From JAGXRK01 sp963804005 (GTDB lineage Bacteria > Bacteroidota > Ignavibacteria > Ignavibacteriales > Ignavibacteriaceae), in the NCBI GenBank assembly GCA_963804005.1, contig CAWDOP010000002.1, positions 62,001 to 126,000 on the forward strand: 64,000 bases of DNA. Reading direction: 5' to 3'. Within the stretch, counting starts at the first letter, position 1. Every line of letters begins with the position of its first letter. The notes under the pieces are model-generated. The model was not told the origin of the DNA. It ran no database searches and was given only the letters and a program-made list of their open reading frames with translations. Below are positions 27,217 to 35,626 of the stretch, piece after piece. The position numbers and the translations under genes were made by a program.

Positions 27217-27270
27217 AAAAGAATAATTAGTTTTCCTTTTAGCCGTTCCTGGAACGGCTTTCTGATTTTA
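27213..27270 (+). promoter_or_regulatory. Riboswitch expression platform: antiterminator and terminator
   Basis: The antiterminator pairs GGCTAAAAG (27213-27221) with CTTTTAGCC (27236-27244). The terminator pairs AGCCGTT (27241-27247) with AACGGCT (27253-27259), loop CCTGG, followed by TTTCTGATTTT. The two share bases 27241-27244, and the antiterminator's 5' arm overlaps the P1 3' strand. With TPP bound, P1 is stabilised, the antiterminator cannot form and the terminator folds, so expression is off. Confidence 0.75.
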
Positions 27271-27282
27271 AAGGAGTTAGTT

Positions 27283-29751
27283 ATGAAAACCATAATTATT
27301 CTTTTTTTATTTCTCATTTTACAAATCTATCCACAAGTTAAAACTTTTGAAGGAATTGTTAAAGATTCTGAAACTGAAAATCCACTCAGCAGTGCGAATG
27401 TCTTTATCTCCAGAAATAATCTTGGTACTGTGAGCGACTCTCATGGAAACTTTAAACTAACAGGTACTATAAAAAGTACTGACACTCTAGTAATCAGTTA
27501 TTTAGGCTATGCATCCAAATTAATTACAATTGTTGAATATGATGATTTTGAGTTTTTAGAAATTAAACTTGAACGAATAATTCTCCCATCACAAACTGTA
27601 TTTGTTGAAGGAAGTGTAGGGCGTTATGGTATTACGCCATTAGCTTTTAATCAAATCAAGAGAATGGACATTCAGAAAGACTATGTAGTTCAGGATATTC
27701 CGGAATATTTAAGCCGTCTTCCATCCACTACTTATTATTCTGAAAGTGGAAATGGAATCGGTTATAATTATTTGTCAATAAGAGGATTTGATCAAAGAAG
27801 AATTTCTGTTTCAATAAATGGAATACCTCAAAATGACCCCGAAGATCATAATATTTATTGGTTAGATTTTCCAGATCTCCTTGCAAGCACAGAAATGATT
27901 CAAGTTCAAAGAGGAGCCGGTGCCGGAGTTACCGGTTATCCTGCAATTGGCGGATCAATTAATATTATCACATCAACTTTTTCTGATAAACCAAAATTCA
28001 ATCTTTCTGCTTCTTACGGAAGTTATCATACAAGAAAATACAGCGCTGCATATTCAAGCGGATTGATTGATAATAAATATTCCATGTACGCAAAACTATC
28101 TCAGATACTTAGCTCAGGATATCGAAATCTTGCCTGGGTAAAATTCAATGCTTACCATTTATCCATAGTTCGTTATGATAATAATATCACTTCACAAATT
28201 AATTTTTATGGAGGACCTATTGAAGATGGGCTGGCTTATACAGGTATAGCAAAGTTTGCAGTGATGGATAAAGAATTACGAAAAGAAAATTATTCATACT
28301 GGGAGGCTGATGAATCAGGTTATACTTATACAGCAATCAGGCGAAAGGATGAAATAGAAAATTTTTCTCAACCGCATTATGAACTATTAAATGAAATAAA
28401 AATTTCCGATAACGTAAAATTTAACTCTGCTTTATTTCTTGTTATTGGCAAAGGATATTTTGATTACGATGGTTCGTGGGCTGATACAAACTATTTACGA
28501 CTAACTTATGAAAATGGATTTACTCCAACGCAGAATCCTGGTAATGTTCTTATCAGAGCAATGGTTGAGAATAAACAATTCGGATGGATACCCCGATTAA
28601 GTTACAAACATAAGAACGGCGAATTGATTGTAGGCGGTGAGTTCAGAATTCATCGATCCGAGCATTGGGGCGCAATTAACTATGGTGAAAATCTTCCAGA
28701 AGGTATAACAAAAGATTTTAATTATTATTTCTATAATGGTTCAAAAGATATTGTTAATGGATTCATTCACGAGACTTTTAATTTTAATGAAAGAATAAAT
28801 TTATTGGGCGAAATTCAAATATCGTATCATAAATACGGTATTAGTAATGAAAAGTATGTTAATAATAATTTTGAAATTGATGATCTGTTTGCCAATCCAA
28901 GATTTGGTATTAATTATAAATTCACTCCACAGGCGAATATATTTTTATCATTTGCAAGAGTAAAACGCGAGCCGCGATTGAAAGACTATTACGATGCAGC
29001 TGAATCGAGTGGTGGTGCCGAACCAAAATTTGAATTGAATTCAGATGGTACTTATAATTATTCTAATCCGTTAGTTAAACCTGAAACAATGAATGATATT
29101 GAATTAGGTTTCGCTTTTAATTCCAGTAACTTGAACTCGAACCTGAACTTATTCTACATGCTTTTTGATGATGAGATTGTAAAGAAAGGAACTATTGACC
29201 GATTTGGACAACCTATAACAGGTAATATTGATAAAACAACTCACACAGGTGTTGAACTTTCTTTTATTTATAAATACTCTAAAAATTTTGAATTATTTGG
29301 TAATGCAACTTACAGCAGAAATGAAATTAACGAAGGGAAATATTTTCTCGATGATGGGAACTATCTTATTCTTGATGGCAATAGTATTAGCGGTTTTCCC
29401 GACTTCCTTTCTAACTTTGGAATGACATTTACATACAACGATATGTACTTACAATTAAGTGGAAAGTTCGTACGTGAATTTTATTCTGATAATTTTGATA
29501 ATAAATTAAATATGTATCTATCGGAATTTTCTGGCTTTGTCGATTACGCTGATAATGTTAATGATTCTTATTTTGTTATGGATCTTTTCGGCAGTTACGA
29601 ATTTCCTTTATTCAATGGAAAATCTTTGTCAAAAGTATTTGTTCAGGTAAATAATTTGTTTGATAATTTATATAGTGCGTATGCAATTGGGAAAGAATTT
29701 TTTCCTGCAGCGGAAAGAAATTTTATTGCAGGAATTCAATTGGGATTGTAA
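27283..29751 (+). CDS. TonB-dependent outer-membrane receptor, predicted thiamine-type uptake
   Basis: 822 residues. Signal peptide (residues 1-18), then an N-terminal carboxypeptidase-D-regulatory-like domain (FEGIVKDSETENPLSSANVF, about 22-100) seen in Bacteroidetes receptors, then a plug (YNYLSIRGFDQRRISVSING, IQVQRGAGAGVTGYPAIGGS) and a C-terminal barrel ending FIAGIQLGL. It should import a ligand across the outer membrane using TonB energy. The TPP riboswitch upstream predicts thiamine or a thiamine precursor or phosphate as the ligand. The ribosome site is AAAGGAG (27270-27276), downstream of the terminator hairpin. No TonB box could be pinned down. Confidence 0.88.
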   Translation: MKTIIILFLFLILQIYPQVKTFEGIVKDSETENPLSSANVFISRNNLGTVSDSHGNFKLTGTIKSTDTLVISYLGYASKLITIVEYDDFEFLEIKLERIILPSQTVFVEGSVGRYGITPLAFNQIKRMDIQKDYVVQDIPEYLSRLPSTTYYSESGNGIGYNYLSIRGFDQRRISVSINGIPQNDPEDHNIYWLDFPDLLASTEMIQVQRGAGAGVTGYPAIGGSINIITSTFSDKPKFNLSASYGSYHTRKYSAAYSSGLIDNKYSMYAKLSQILSSGYRNLAWVKFNAYHLSIVRYDNNITSQINFYGGPIEDGLAYTGIAKFAVMDKELRKENYSYWEADESGYTYTAIRRKDEIENFSQPHYELLNEIKISDNVKFNSALFLVIGKGYFDYDGSWADTNYLRLTYENGFTPTQNPGNVLIRAMVENKQFGWIPRLSYKHKNGELIVGGEFRIHRSEHWGAINYGENLPEGITKDFNYYFYNGSKDIVNGFIHETFNFNERINLLGEIQISYHKYGISNEKYVNNNFEIDDLFANPRFGINYKFTPQANIFLSFARVKREPRLKDYYDAAESSGGAEPKFELNSDGTYNYSNPLVKPETMNDIELGFAFNSSNLNSNLNLFYMLFDDEIVKKGTIDRFGQPITGNIDKTTHTGVELSFIYKYSKNFELFGNATYSRNEINEGKYFLDDGNYLILDGNSISGFPDFLSNFGMTFTYNDMYLQLSGKFVREFYSDNFDNKLNMYLSEFSGFVDYADNVNDSYFVMDLFGSYEFPLFNGKSLSKVFVQVNNLFDNLYSAYAIGKEFFPAAERNFIAGIQLGL

Positions 29752-29765
29752 AAAAGCCCTCACCT

Positions 29766-29795
29766 AAATCCTCTCCCTAAGGGAGAGGATTTTTA
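29766..29795 (+). terminator. Perfect 12-bp hairpin between receptor and pyrophosphokinase genes
   Basis: AAATCCTCTCCC (29766-29777) pairs with GGGAGAGGATTT (29781-29792) over a 3-base loop and is followed by TTTATT. It has the form of a terminator and resembles the widely dispersed CCCTCTCCC-GGGAGAGGG intergenic repeat. It may separate or attenuate the downstream pair. Confidence 0.65.
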
Positions 29796-29853
29796 TTATT
29801 AGGGTGTAAAGCATTAGTCTGATAGAGAATTATAATTAATAAGTGAAAAAAGC

Positions 29854-30510
29854 ATGTTGAAAAAGTGTATCATACTTGCAAACGGAAAACCGCCGCGAAA
29901 GCAAGTCATTAACTACTTATTTAATAAAGGTTACACAACTTTAATTTGTGCTGATGGTGGAGCTAACTCTGCACACAGGATGAATTTGATTCCCGACTTC
30001 ATTATTGGTGATCTGGATTCAATAACAAAATCAACTTACAACTACTTTAAAACTAAAAGTAAGATTATAAAAATATCCCGACAAAATGACACTGATGTAG
30101 AAAAAGCTCTTAAGCTCGCAATAAAAAAAGGATATTATGAAGCAATGTTACTTGGAGTAACAGGTGACAGACTCGATCACACATTTTGTAATCTTGGTAT
30201 TGTGCTTAAATTTTATAATGAAATAATAATGCAAATTATTGCAGAAAATTCTATACTTAAACCGCTTTCAAAGAATAATATTATAAAATCTATTCCCGGT
30301 GAAATTATTTCGCTTTATGGCTTTAACAGAAAAACAAAGATCACAACGATTGGATTAAAATATCCATTAAAAAAAATAGCTTTGCCATTTGGCGAGAAAG
30401 AAAGCACCAGTAATGTTTCCACTAGTAACGAGATTAAGATCAATGTAGAAGGTGGAATAATATTTTTAATAAGAGATTTTAATTTCCTCAGAAAAAATGA
30501 TCTCTTTTAG
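29854..30510 (+). CDS. thiN: Thiamine pyrophosphokinase
   Basis: 218 residues, the standard size. Transfers pyrophosphate from ATP to thiamine to make TPP. Motifs: CADGGANSAHRMNLIPDFII (residues 30-49), GDLDSI (50s), QNDTDVEKALKLAI with the catalytic DTD (about 76-89), and GVTGDRLDHTFCNLG (about 103-117). The C-terminal half is the beta-sandwich TPK domain with the STSN-type motif. The gene follows the riboswitch-controlled receptor and overlaps the next transporter gene by 14 bases. Thiamine taken up from outside would be activated directly by this enzyme. Confidence 0.92.
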   Translation: MLKKCIILANGKPPRKQVINYLFNKGYTTLICADGGANSAHRMNLIPDFIIGDLDSITKSTYNYFKTKSKIIKISRQNDTDVEKALKLAIKKGYYEAMLLGVTGDRLDHTFCNLGIVLKFYNEIIMQIIAENSILKPLSKNNIIKSIPGEIISLYGFNRKTKITTIGLKYPLKKIALPFGEKESTSNVSTSNEIKINVEGGIIFLIRDFNFLRKNDLF

Positions 30511-31912
30511 TCCATTAGATATTGCTGTAATACTACTTTTCTTTGCTGTACTAATCTTTATAGGATTTTATTCATCCAGAAAAATTTCTTCTGCTGCTGA
30601 AGATTATCTTTTATCTGGAAGAAACATTGGTTTGGTTTTATTTGTTCTTACTACAGTTTCAACGTGGTATGGTGGAATTATAGGAGTAGGGGAGTTTACT
30701 TATCGTTATGGAATTTTAAGTTGGTTTACTCAGGGTTTTCCTTATTACATCTTTGCTTTTTTGTTCGCAATATTCTTTGCAAAGAAAATCAGGAAAGCCT
30801 CTTTATTTACAATTCCAGATAAAATTGAATTGGAATATGGTAAGACTGCAGGAATCATTGCTTCAATAATCGTTTTTGTTCTAGTATCTCCCGCACCATA
30901 CCTTTTAATGGCAGCTAATCTTTTAGTCTTATCTTTTGAAATCGATATTATTCCCGCTTTATTGATTTCATTATTTCTTTCAATTTCATATCTTATAAAA
31001 GGCGGTTTCAGATCAAATGTTTATGCAGATGCTTTTCAGTTCTTTGTAATGTTTGGCGGCTTTATTCTAATATTTTTTGTATGCCTGATAAATTATGGTG
31101 GATATGAATTTTTATCTGCTAATGTTCCTGAAACTCATCTCAAAGTTACAGGTGGAGCTCCCCCCGCATTTATTGTTGTGTGGTTTCTAATTGCTATGTG
31201 GACTTTTGCAGATCCGGGTTTTCATCAAAGAAGTTATGCTGCAAAATCGGGTTCTGTAGCAGTTAAAGGAATATTGATTTCAATAATATTCTGGCTTCTA
31301 TTTGATTTTCTAACTACTTCAACGGGATTATACGCAAAAGCCTTGCTCCCGAATTTGGAACAACCTGTATGGGCTTTTCCTATGCTTGCAGAAAAGGTTC
31401 TGGCACCTGGAATTAAAGGTATTTTTTATGCAGCACTTTTTGCAACAATTTTGTCAACCCTGAATAGTTTCTTCTTTCTAAGTGCTACGACTATTAGCAG
31501 GGATTTAATATTTAAACTTAAAAAAGAGAAAAATGAGGCTAAGTTAAAGTATTATACGGTGTTAGGTCTTGTTATCTCAGGAATTTTATCTTCTTTATTA
31601 GCTTTCTTTATTCCATCAGTAATTGAAATATGGTATACTATCGGTTCACTGTTTATTCCAGGAATTATTATTCCGGTTGTTAGTGCTTACTATACAAGAT
31701 TGAAAATTGCAAATAGTTTTATTGTTGCTGAAATGGTTCTTTCATTGGGAGCAAGTTTGATGTGGTTGATAATTAGAAGTAATATAGCAGAAGAATCAAA
31801 TTTATATATTATTGAACCTATGTTGGTTGGAATCTTTATGGCAATTTTAGTTCATGGAATTGGATTGTTCGTTCTTTTTCTTGATAAGAGACAGAATAAT
31901 AGCCCCGGTTAA
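30497..31912 (+). CDS. Sodium:solute symporter (SSS family), predicted thiamine transporter
   Basis: 471 residues with about 13 transmembrane helices, a typical SSS length. The N-terminal signature GFYSSRKISSAAEDYLLSGR and the conserved helix starting TTVSTWYGGIIGVGEFTYRY match the SSS family, which couples solute uptake to sodium. The 14-base overlap with thiamine pyrophosphokinase and the TPP riboswitch at the head of the locus imply that the solute is thiamine or a precursor. No PnuT, ThiBPQ or ThiT gene is present in the window, so this protein occupies the inner-membrane transporter slot. Its 3' end overlaps the convergent terC gene by 66 bases. Confidence 0.8.
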   Translation: MISFSPLDIAVILLFFAVLIFIGFYSSRKISSAAEDYLLSGRNIGLVLFVLTTVSTWYGGIIGVGEFTYRYGILSWFTQGFPYYIFAFLFAIFFAKKIRKASLFTIPDKIELEYGKTAGIIASIIVFVLVSPAPYLLMAANLLVLSFEIDIIPALLISLFLSISYLIKGGFRSNVYADAFQFFVMFGGFILIFFVCLINYGGYEFLSANVPETHLKVTGGAPPAFIVVWFLIAMWTFADPGFHQRSYAAKSGSVAVKGILISIIFWLLFDFLTTSTGLYAKALLPNLEQPVWAFPMLAEKVLAPGIKGIFYAALFATILSTLNSFFFLSATTISRDLIFKLKKEKNEAKLKYYTVLGLVISGILSSLLAFFIPSVIEIWYTIGSLFIPGIIIPVVSAYYTRLKIANSFIVAEMVLSLGASLMWLIIRSNIAEESNLYIIEPMLVGIFMAILVHGIGLFVLFLDKRQNNSPG

Positions 31913-32785
31913 AATTGATAAAATTACTACTAAAGATACTTCAGTAGGAATCTTATACCAATCTGAAATCAGCATTTTAATTCCCACATAAAACAATACA
32001 AGCGCAACTCCATACTTTAGATATAAAAATAAATCTACTAATCCGGAAAGTGCAAAGTACAAAGCTCTTAATCCGAGAATTGCAAAAATATTGGATGTTA
32101 TTATAATGAATGTATCTCTTGTAATTGCAATAATGGCAGGAATAGAATCTACTGCAAAGACTATATCTGAGGATTCAATCAGCATCAATGTTAGAAACAT
32201 TGTCGTAATATATTTTTTACCATCTTTTTTAATAAAGAATTTTTTACCTCTGTATTTTGCCTCGAGGTTGAAGTATGTGGTGAAGAACTTAATAAGCCAG
32301 TTATTTTCCACATCGATTTTTTGTTCACCACCGAAAGCCATTTTATAAGCTGCGTAAATAAGTATTAATCCAAAAATATAAATAATGGGATGAAAGATAT
32401 TTAGTAACGCTACACCGGCGAGGATAAAAAATATTCTGAAAACTATAGCCCCTATAATTCCCCATTTAAGAATATGAGGTTGATTTTCTGTGGGTACATC
32501 CATTACGCTGAAAATCATTAAAAACACGAAGAGATTATCAACAGACAACGATTTTTCAATTATATAGCCCGTTAAAAATTCCAGAGCTTTCTGATGACCT
32601 TGCTCAAGATAAAAATAAAGGAAGGCGTTAAAGATAAGAGCGGTGAGAATCCATATACCGCTCCACATAAGACTAGCTTTTAATGAAATTTTTCCTCTGC
32701 GATGATCAGTTACATAAAGATCGATGAAGAAAAGAACTGCGACTATTGCAGAGAATATAACCCAGAAAGTTATTTCAGAAAACAA
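31847..32785 (-). CDS. TerC/Alx-family integral membrane protein
   Basis: 312 residues, about 8-9 transmembrane helices. Starts FSEITFWVIFSAIVAVLFFI; the conserved acidic residues of the family appear in EKSLSVDNLFVFLMIFSVMDV (helix 3) and ESSDIVFAVDSIPAIIAITRD (helix 6). Members are linked to tellurium resistance and to manganese or metal export. It follows the arginine decarboxylase gene by 15 bases, so it is likely cotranscribed with it. Its 3' end overlaps the SSS gene by 66 bases, unusually long. No yybP-ykoY riboswitch fits in the 15-base gap. Confidence 0.9.
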   Translation of the reverse strand: MFSEITFWVIFSAIVAVLFFIDLYVTDHRRGKISLKASLMWSGIWILTALIFNAFLYFYLEQGHQKALEFLTGYIIEKSLSVDNLFVFLMIFSVMDVPTENQPHILKWGIIGAIVFRIFFILAGVALLNIFHPIIYIFGLILIYAAYKMAFGGEQKIDVENNWLIKFFTTYFNLEAKYRGKKFFIKKDGKKYITTMFLTLMLIESSDIVFAVDSIPAIIAITRDTFIIITSNIFAILGLRALYFALSGLVDLFLYLKYGVALVLFYVGIKMLISDWYKIPTEVSLVVILSILTGAIILSLIKKKNEQSNSMN

Positions 32786-32800
32786 TTATATTACTATATA

Positions 32801-33346
32801 TTAAGGTAAAAATATTCCGCATGCAATTACAGTAGTCCACAAACCATTCTTATCACCTTCTGCAGATTGAGTGACATTAAATGAACGCACAATTTTTCCT
32901 GACATTTTATATATGTTTTCTCTTTCACTCCAATCAATTTCTGAATCGAATTCTACTCCCAATGTGGTTGCGAGCATAGAAGCTGCAAGATCTTCTGCAT
33001 ATTCGCCGCAAATTTTTTCAGTTTGCCCATAAGGATGATGTTCTGAGAGATAACCGTAAGCGTTGTTATCTGCAGGAAGAGCAACACCAATTGATGCAGC
33101 AATTAATCTGTTTGGTTCATTTGTAGAGTTTCTTGCCATTACGCAATGAGTAATCTGACCGGGAGTAATGTATTTCAAACCCTCTTCAACCGAAATTCTT
33201 TTACAGCCAATAGGAAAAATACTGCTGACTGAAACTAAGTTACATATCTCAATTTTTGCACTTCTTAATGCTAACTCAAAAGAGCTGAGATATTCTTTAT
33301 GGCGACCCACACCTTTGGTGAAGAAGATTTTGGTTGGTAAATACAA
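32801..33346 (-). CDS. Pyruvoyl-dependent arginine decarboxylase
   Basis: 181 residues. The proenzyme self-cleaves between Ser41 and Ser42 in VSVSSIFPIGCKRI, turning Ser42 into the pyruvoyl cofactor; this matches the archaeal/chlamydial PdaD family. It makes agmatine, the start of polyamine synthesis. Other visible family features are HHPYGQTEKICGEYAEDLAA and the C-terminal CGIFLP. It lies 13 bases after tyrS and 15 bases before terC on the same strand. No agmatinase or speE is in the window. Start ATG with AGGAAA upstream. Confidence 0.92.
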   Translation of the reverse strand: MYLPTKIFFTKGVGRHKEYLSSFELALRSAKIEICNLVSVSSIFPIGCKRISVEEGLKYITPGQITHCVMARNSTNEPNRLIAASIGVALPADNNAYGYLSEHHPYGQTEKICGEYAEDLAASMLATTLGVEFDSEIDWSERENIYKMSGKIVRSFNVTQSAEGDKNGLWTTVIACGIFLP

Positions 33347-33359
33347 CTTCGTTTCCTTT

Positions 33360-34580
33360 CTAAATTAATTTAACAAACTTCCTCTTGCCAACTTTCAAAA
33401 TCATTCCTTTAATGATTTTAATCGATTGAAGAGGATCATTTATTTTTTCTCCGTCTATAGAAACTCCACCCTGTGTCACTAATCTTCGGGCTTCCCCTTT
33501 TGACGGAGCGAAATTTACTAAAACTATTAGTTCTAAAATATTTATTTCTTTGTCTTCTTTAATATTAAATTCTGGAATTTCATCCGGAAGACCTTTGCTT
33601 ATAAAAATTCTGTCAAACTCTTCTTCTGCATTTTTTGCAGCTTCTTCATTGTGATACATTGAAACTAAAGTCCTTGCAAGATCTCTCTTAATATCTCTAG
33701 GATTTATACTCCCGTCGTTCAGCTGAGATTGAATCTGAGACAACTTTTCTTCAGGAACATCCGTGGTTAAAACATAATAAGTATAAATTAAATTATCCGG
33801 AATAGAGAGAGTTCGTCCATAAATTTGTGATGGTGGATCAGAAATCCCTATATAATTATCCAATGATTTGCTCATTTTCTCAACACCATCAGTTCCGAGA
33901 AGAAGCGGCATTGTGAGAATAACCTGTGGTTCCATTCCAAACTCACGTTGAATGTCTCTTCCGACCAATAAATTAAATTTCTGATCAGTTCCGCCTAATT
34001 CCACATCACTGTTAATTGCAACAGAATCCATTGCCTGTGCAAGGGGATATAAAAACTCGTGAACACTTATCGGTTCACCGCCTTTGAACCGTTTTGTAAA
34101 GTCATCACGTTCAATCATTCTTGCGACAGTGTATTTTGAAGAAAGCATTATCACATCTTCGAAACTCATTTTGCTAAGCCATTCTGAGTTATAAACAATT
34201 TTAGTTTTATCTTTATCCAAAATTTTTGAAGCTTGCTGAAAATAACTCTCACCATTTATTCTTGTCTGCTCCAGAGTAAGAGCAGGACGTGTTGAATTTC
34301 TTCCCGATGGATCACCAATCATACCAGTGAAATCACCAACAATAAGAATTGCCTGATGACCAAGCTTTTGAAACTGTGCTAATTTTTTTAAGACAACAGC
34401 ATGTCCGATATGCAGATCAGGTCGACTTGGGTCGCAGCCTAGTTTTATATTAAGCGGTTTATTTTCTTTTAACGATCTTTCAATCTTTTTAACGAGTTCA
34501 TCTTCCGGAATAATTTCCACAGCACCGCGTTTGATAATATCCATCTGCTCGTTCAGAGTAGGGAATAAATTTTCCATCAT
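33360..34580 (-). CDS. tyrS: Tyrosyl-tRNA synthetase
   Basis: 406 residues, TyrRS with a C-terminal S4 domain (from about residue 335, ending KGMILKVGKRKFVKLI). HIGH box HIGHAVVLKK (about residue 56) and KMSKS in GVEKMSKSLDNYIG (about 238). The tyrosine pocket residues appear in GGTDQKFNLLVGRD. Two ATG codons are adjacent at the start (34580 and 34577). It is the first gene of a tyrS-pdaD-terC unit on the minus strand. Confidence 0.96.
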   Translation of the reverse strand: MMENLFPTLNEQMDIIKRGAVEIIPEDELVKKIERSLKENKPLNIKLGCDPSRPDLHIGHAVVLKKLAQFQKLGHQAILIVGDFTGMIGDPSGRNSTRPALTLEQTRINGESYFQQASKILDKDKTKIVYNSEWLSKMSFEDVIMLSSKYTVARMIERDDFTKRFKGGEPISVHEFLYPLAQAMDSVAINSDVELGGTDQKFNLLVGRDIQREFGMEPQVILTMPLLLGTDGVEKMSKSLDNYIGISDPPSQIYGRTLSIPDNLIYTYYVLTTDVPEEKLSQIQSQLNDGSINPRDIKRDLARTLVSMYHNEEAAKNAEEEFDRIFISKGLPDEIPEFNIKEDKEINILELIVLVNFAPSKGEARRLVTQGGVSIDGEKINDPLQSIKIIKGMILKVGKRKFVKLI

Positions 34581-34630
34581 CTTTTTTAATTTGTTAAATG
34601 TTTTTAATATCTGACCCAGTCACTTCTTTT

Positions 34631-34686
34631 TTACCACATAGGCACATTAGAAACACATAGTCTTTAACTATGTTTCTATGTGGTTA
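34631..34686. repeat. Palindromic intergenic repeat (ACCACATAG type)
   Basis: TTACCACATAG at the left pairs with CTATGTGGTTAA at the right, and inner arms AGAAACACATAG and CTATGTTTCT also pair, giving an imperfect hairpin of about 55 bases between smpB and tyrS. The wording ACCACATAG..ATAGAAACATAG is a familiar dispersed repeat of FCB genomes. Confidence 0.6.
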
Positions 34687-34730
34687 ATTTTTTCAACCAA
34701 TTATCATTAAGAATACAATCTTAAAATCTT

Positions 34731-35189
34731 TCAATATTTAAATCTTCTTTCCTGATCACGCTGCAAATCTTTTTTAGCAATTGATTCCCGTTTGTCATAG
34801 ACTTTCTTTCCTTTAGCCAGTGCAATTTCAACTTTTACTTTGCCATTCTTAAAATATAATCTTAAAGGAACAAGAGTTAAACCTTTTTCTTTCGTTTTAC
34901 CAATCAGCTTTCTTATTTCACTGCTGTTCATCAAAAGCTTACGGTCACGTGTTGGAACGTGATTATTTATATTTCCCTGAGTGTATTCGCTAATGTGAGC
35001 ACTCATAAGCCAGACTTCATTATTCTTTACAGTTGCATAGCTGTCAACAAGATTTGCTTTACCTTGTCGCAGCGCTTTTACTTCTGTTCCGACAAGGACA
35101 ATACCTGCTTCAAAAATTTGAATGATTGCGTATTCGTGTCTTGCTTTACGGTTTACCGTAATATTTTTTTCTTCGTCTTGCTTTGCCAT
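34731..35189 (-). CDS. smpB: SsrA-binding protein SmpB
   Basis: About 152 residues when begun at ATG 35189; an upstream in-frame TTG (35210) would add 7 residues that no SmpB has. Motifs: VNRKARHEYAIIQIFEAGIV (start of the barrel), GTEVKALRQGKANLVDSYA and KGLTLVPLRLYFKNGKVKV. The C-terminal tail is basic (KKDLQRDQERRFKY), as needed to enter the ribosome with tmRNA during rescue. The ssrA gene is not in the window. 150 bases separate it from tyrS, containing a palindromic repeat. Confidence 0.95.
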   Translation of the reverse strand: MAKQDEEKNITVNRKARHEYAIIQIFEAGIVLVGTEVKALRQGKANLVDSYATVKNNEVWLMSAHISEYTQGNINNHVPTRDRKLLMNSSEIRKLIGKTKEKGLTLVPLRLYFKNGKVKVEIALAKGKKVYDKRESIAKKDLQRDQERRFKY

Positions 35190-35351
35190 TTTCTTCAAAT
35201 TGGAAATCAAAAATTAACTTAAATGTTGTAAAATGCAAGGAAATCTAAACCATATTGTTTTATACTCATAAGTAGATTATGCTTAGTTTAAACCTAAATA
35301 TTCATTTTTTCTATATCTTTACCGGAAAATTTTGTAAGAACTTAAAACTAT

Positions 35352-35603
35352 ATGACTAAAAGACTTCAAGTATTTATTCTTTTTGTTTGCATATTTATTA
35401 ATCTCTCTGTTGTTCTTCCGCAACTATTTGTAAGCCTTGGTCTGGGAATTTTCATTCAGAATGCTGAAGACAAAAATTTAATATTTATTATTAGTGTTGT
35501 ATCTCTGGTTATCTCTGCTTTGCTATGGTTAGGGAAAGTAAAGCTGTTGAAAAATCAATCAAAGTTCAGGTCATTAATTTCTGTAATATTTTTGTCCGAT
35601 TAA
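35352..35603 (+). CDS. Small two-helix membrane protein
   Basis: 83 residues: two transmembrane segments (about 8-34 and 45-62) joined by QNAEDKNL, with a short positively charged tail. Start ATG at 35352 without a convincing ribosome site. It lies 23 bases before the DMT transporter gene, so coexpression is possible. No family recognised. Confidence 0.45.
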   Translation: MTKRLQVFILFVCIFINLSVVLPQLFVSLGLGIFIQNAEDKNLIFIISVVSLVISALLWLGKVKLLKNQSKFRSLISVIFLSD

Positions 35604-35626
35604 GATTTATGCAATTGATTTAAAGT

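Noticed and set aside
32786..32800. yybP-ykoY manganese riboswitch before terC
   Set aside because: Only 15 bases separate terC from the previous gene, too short for the element.
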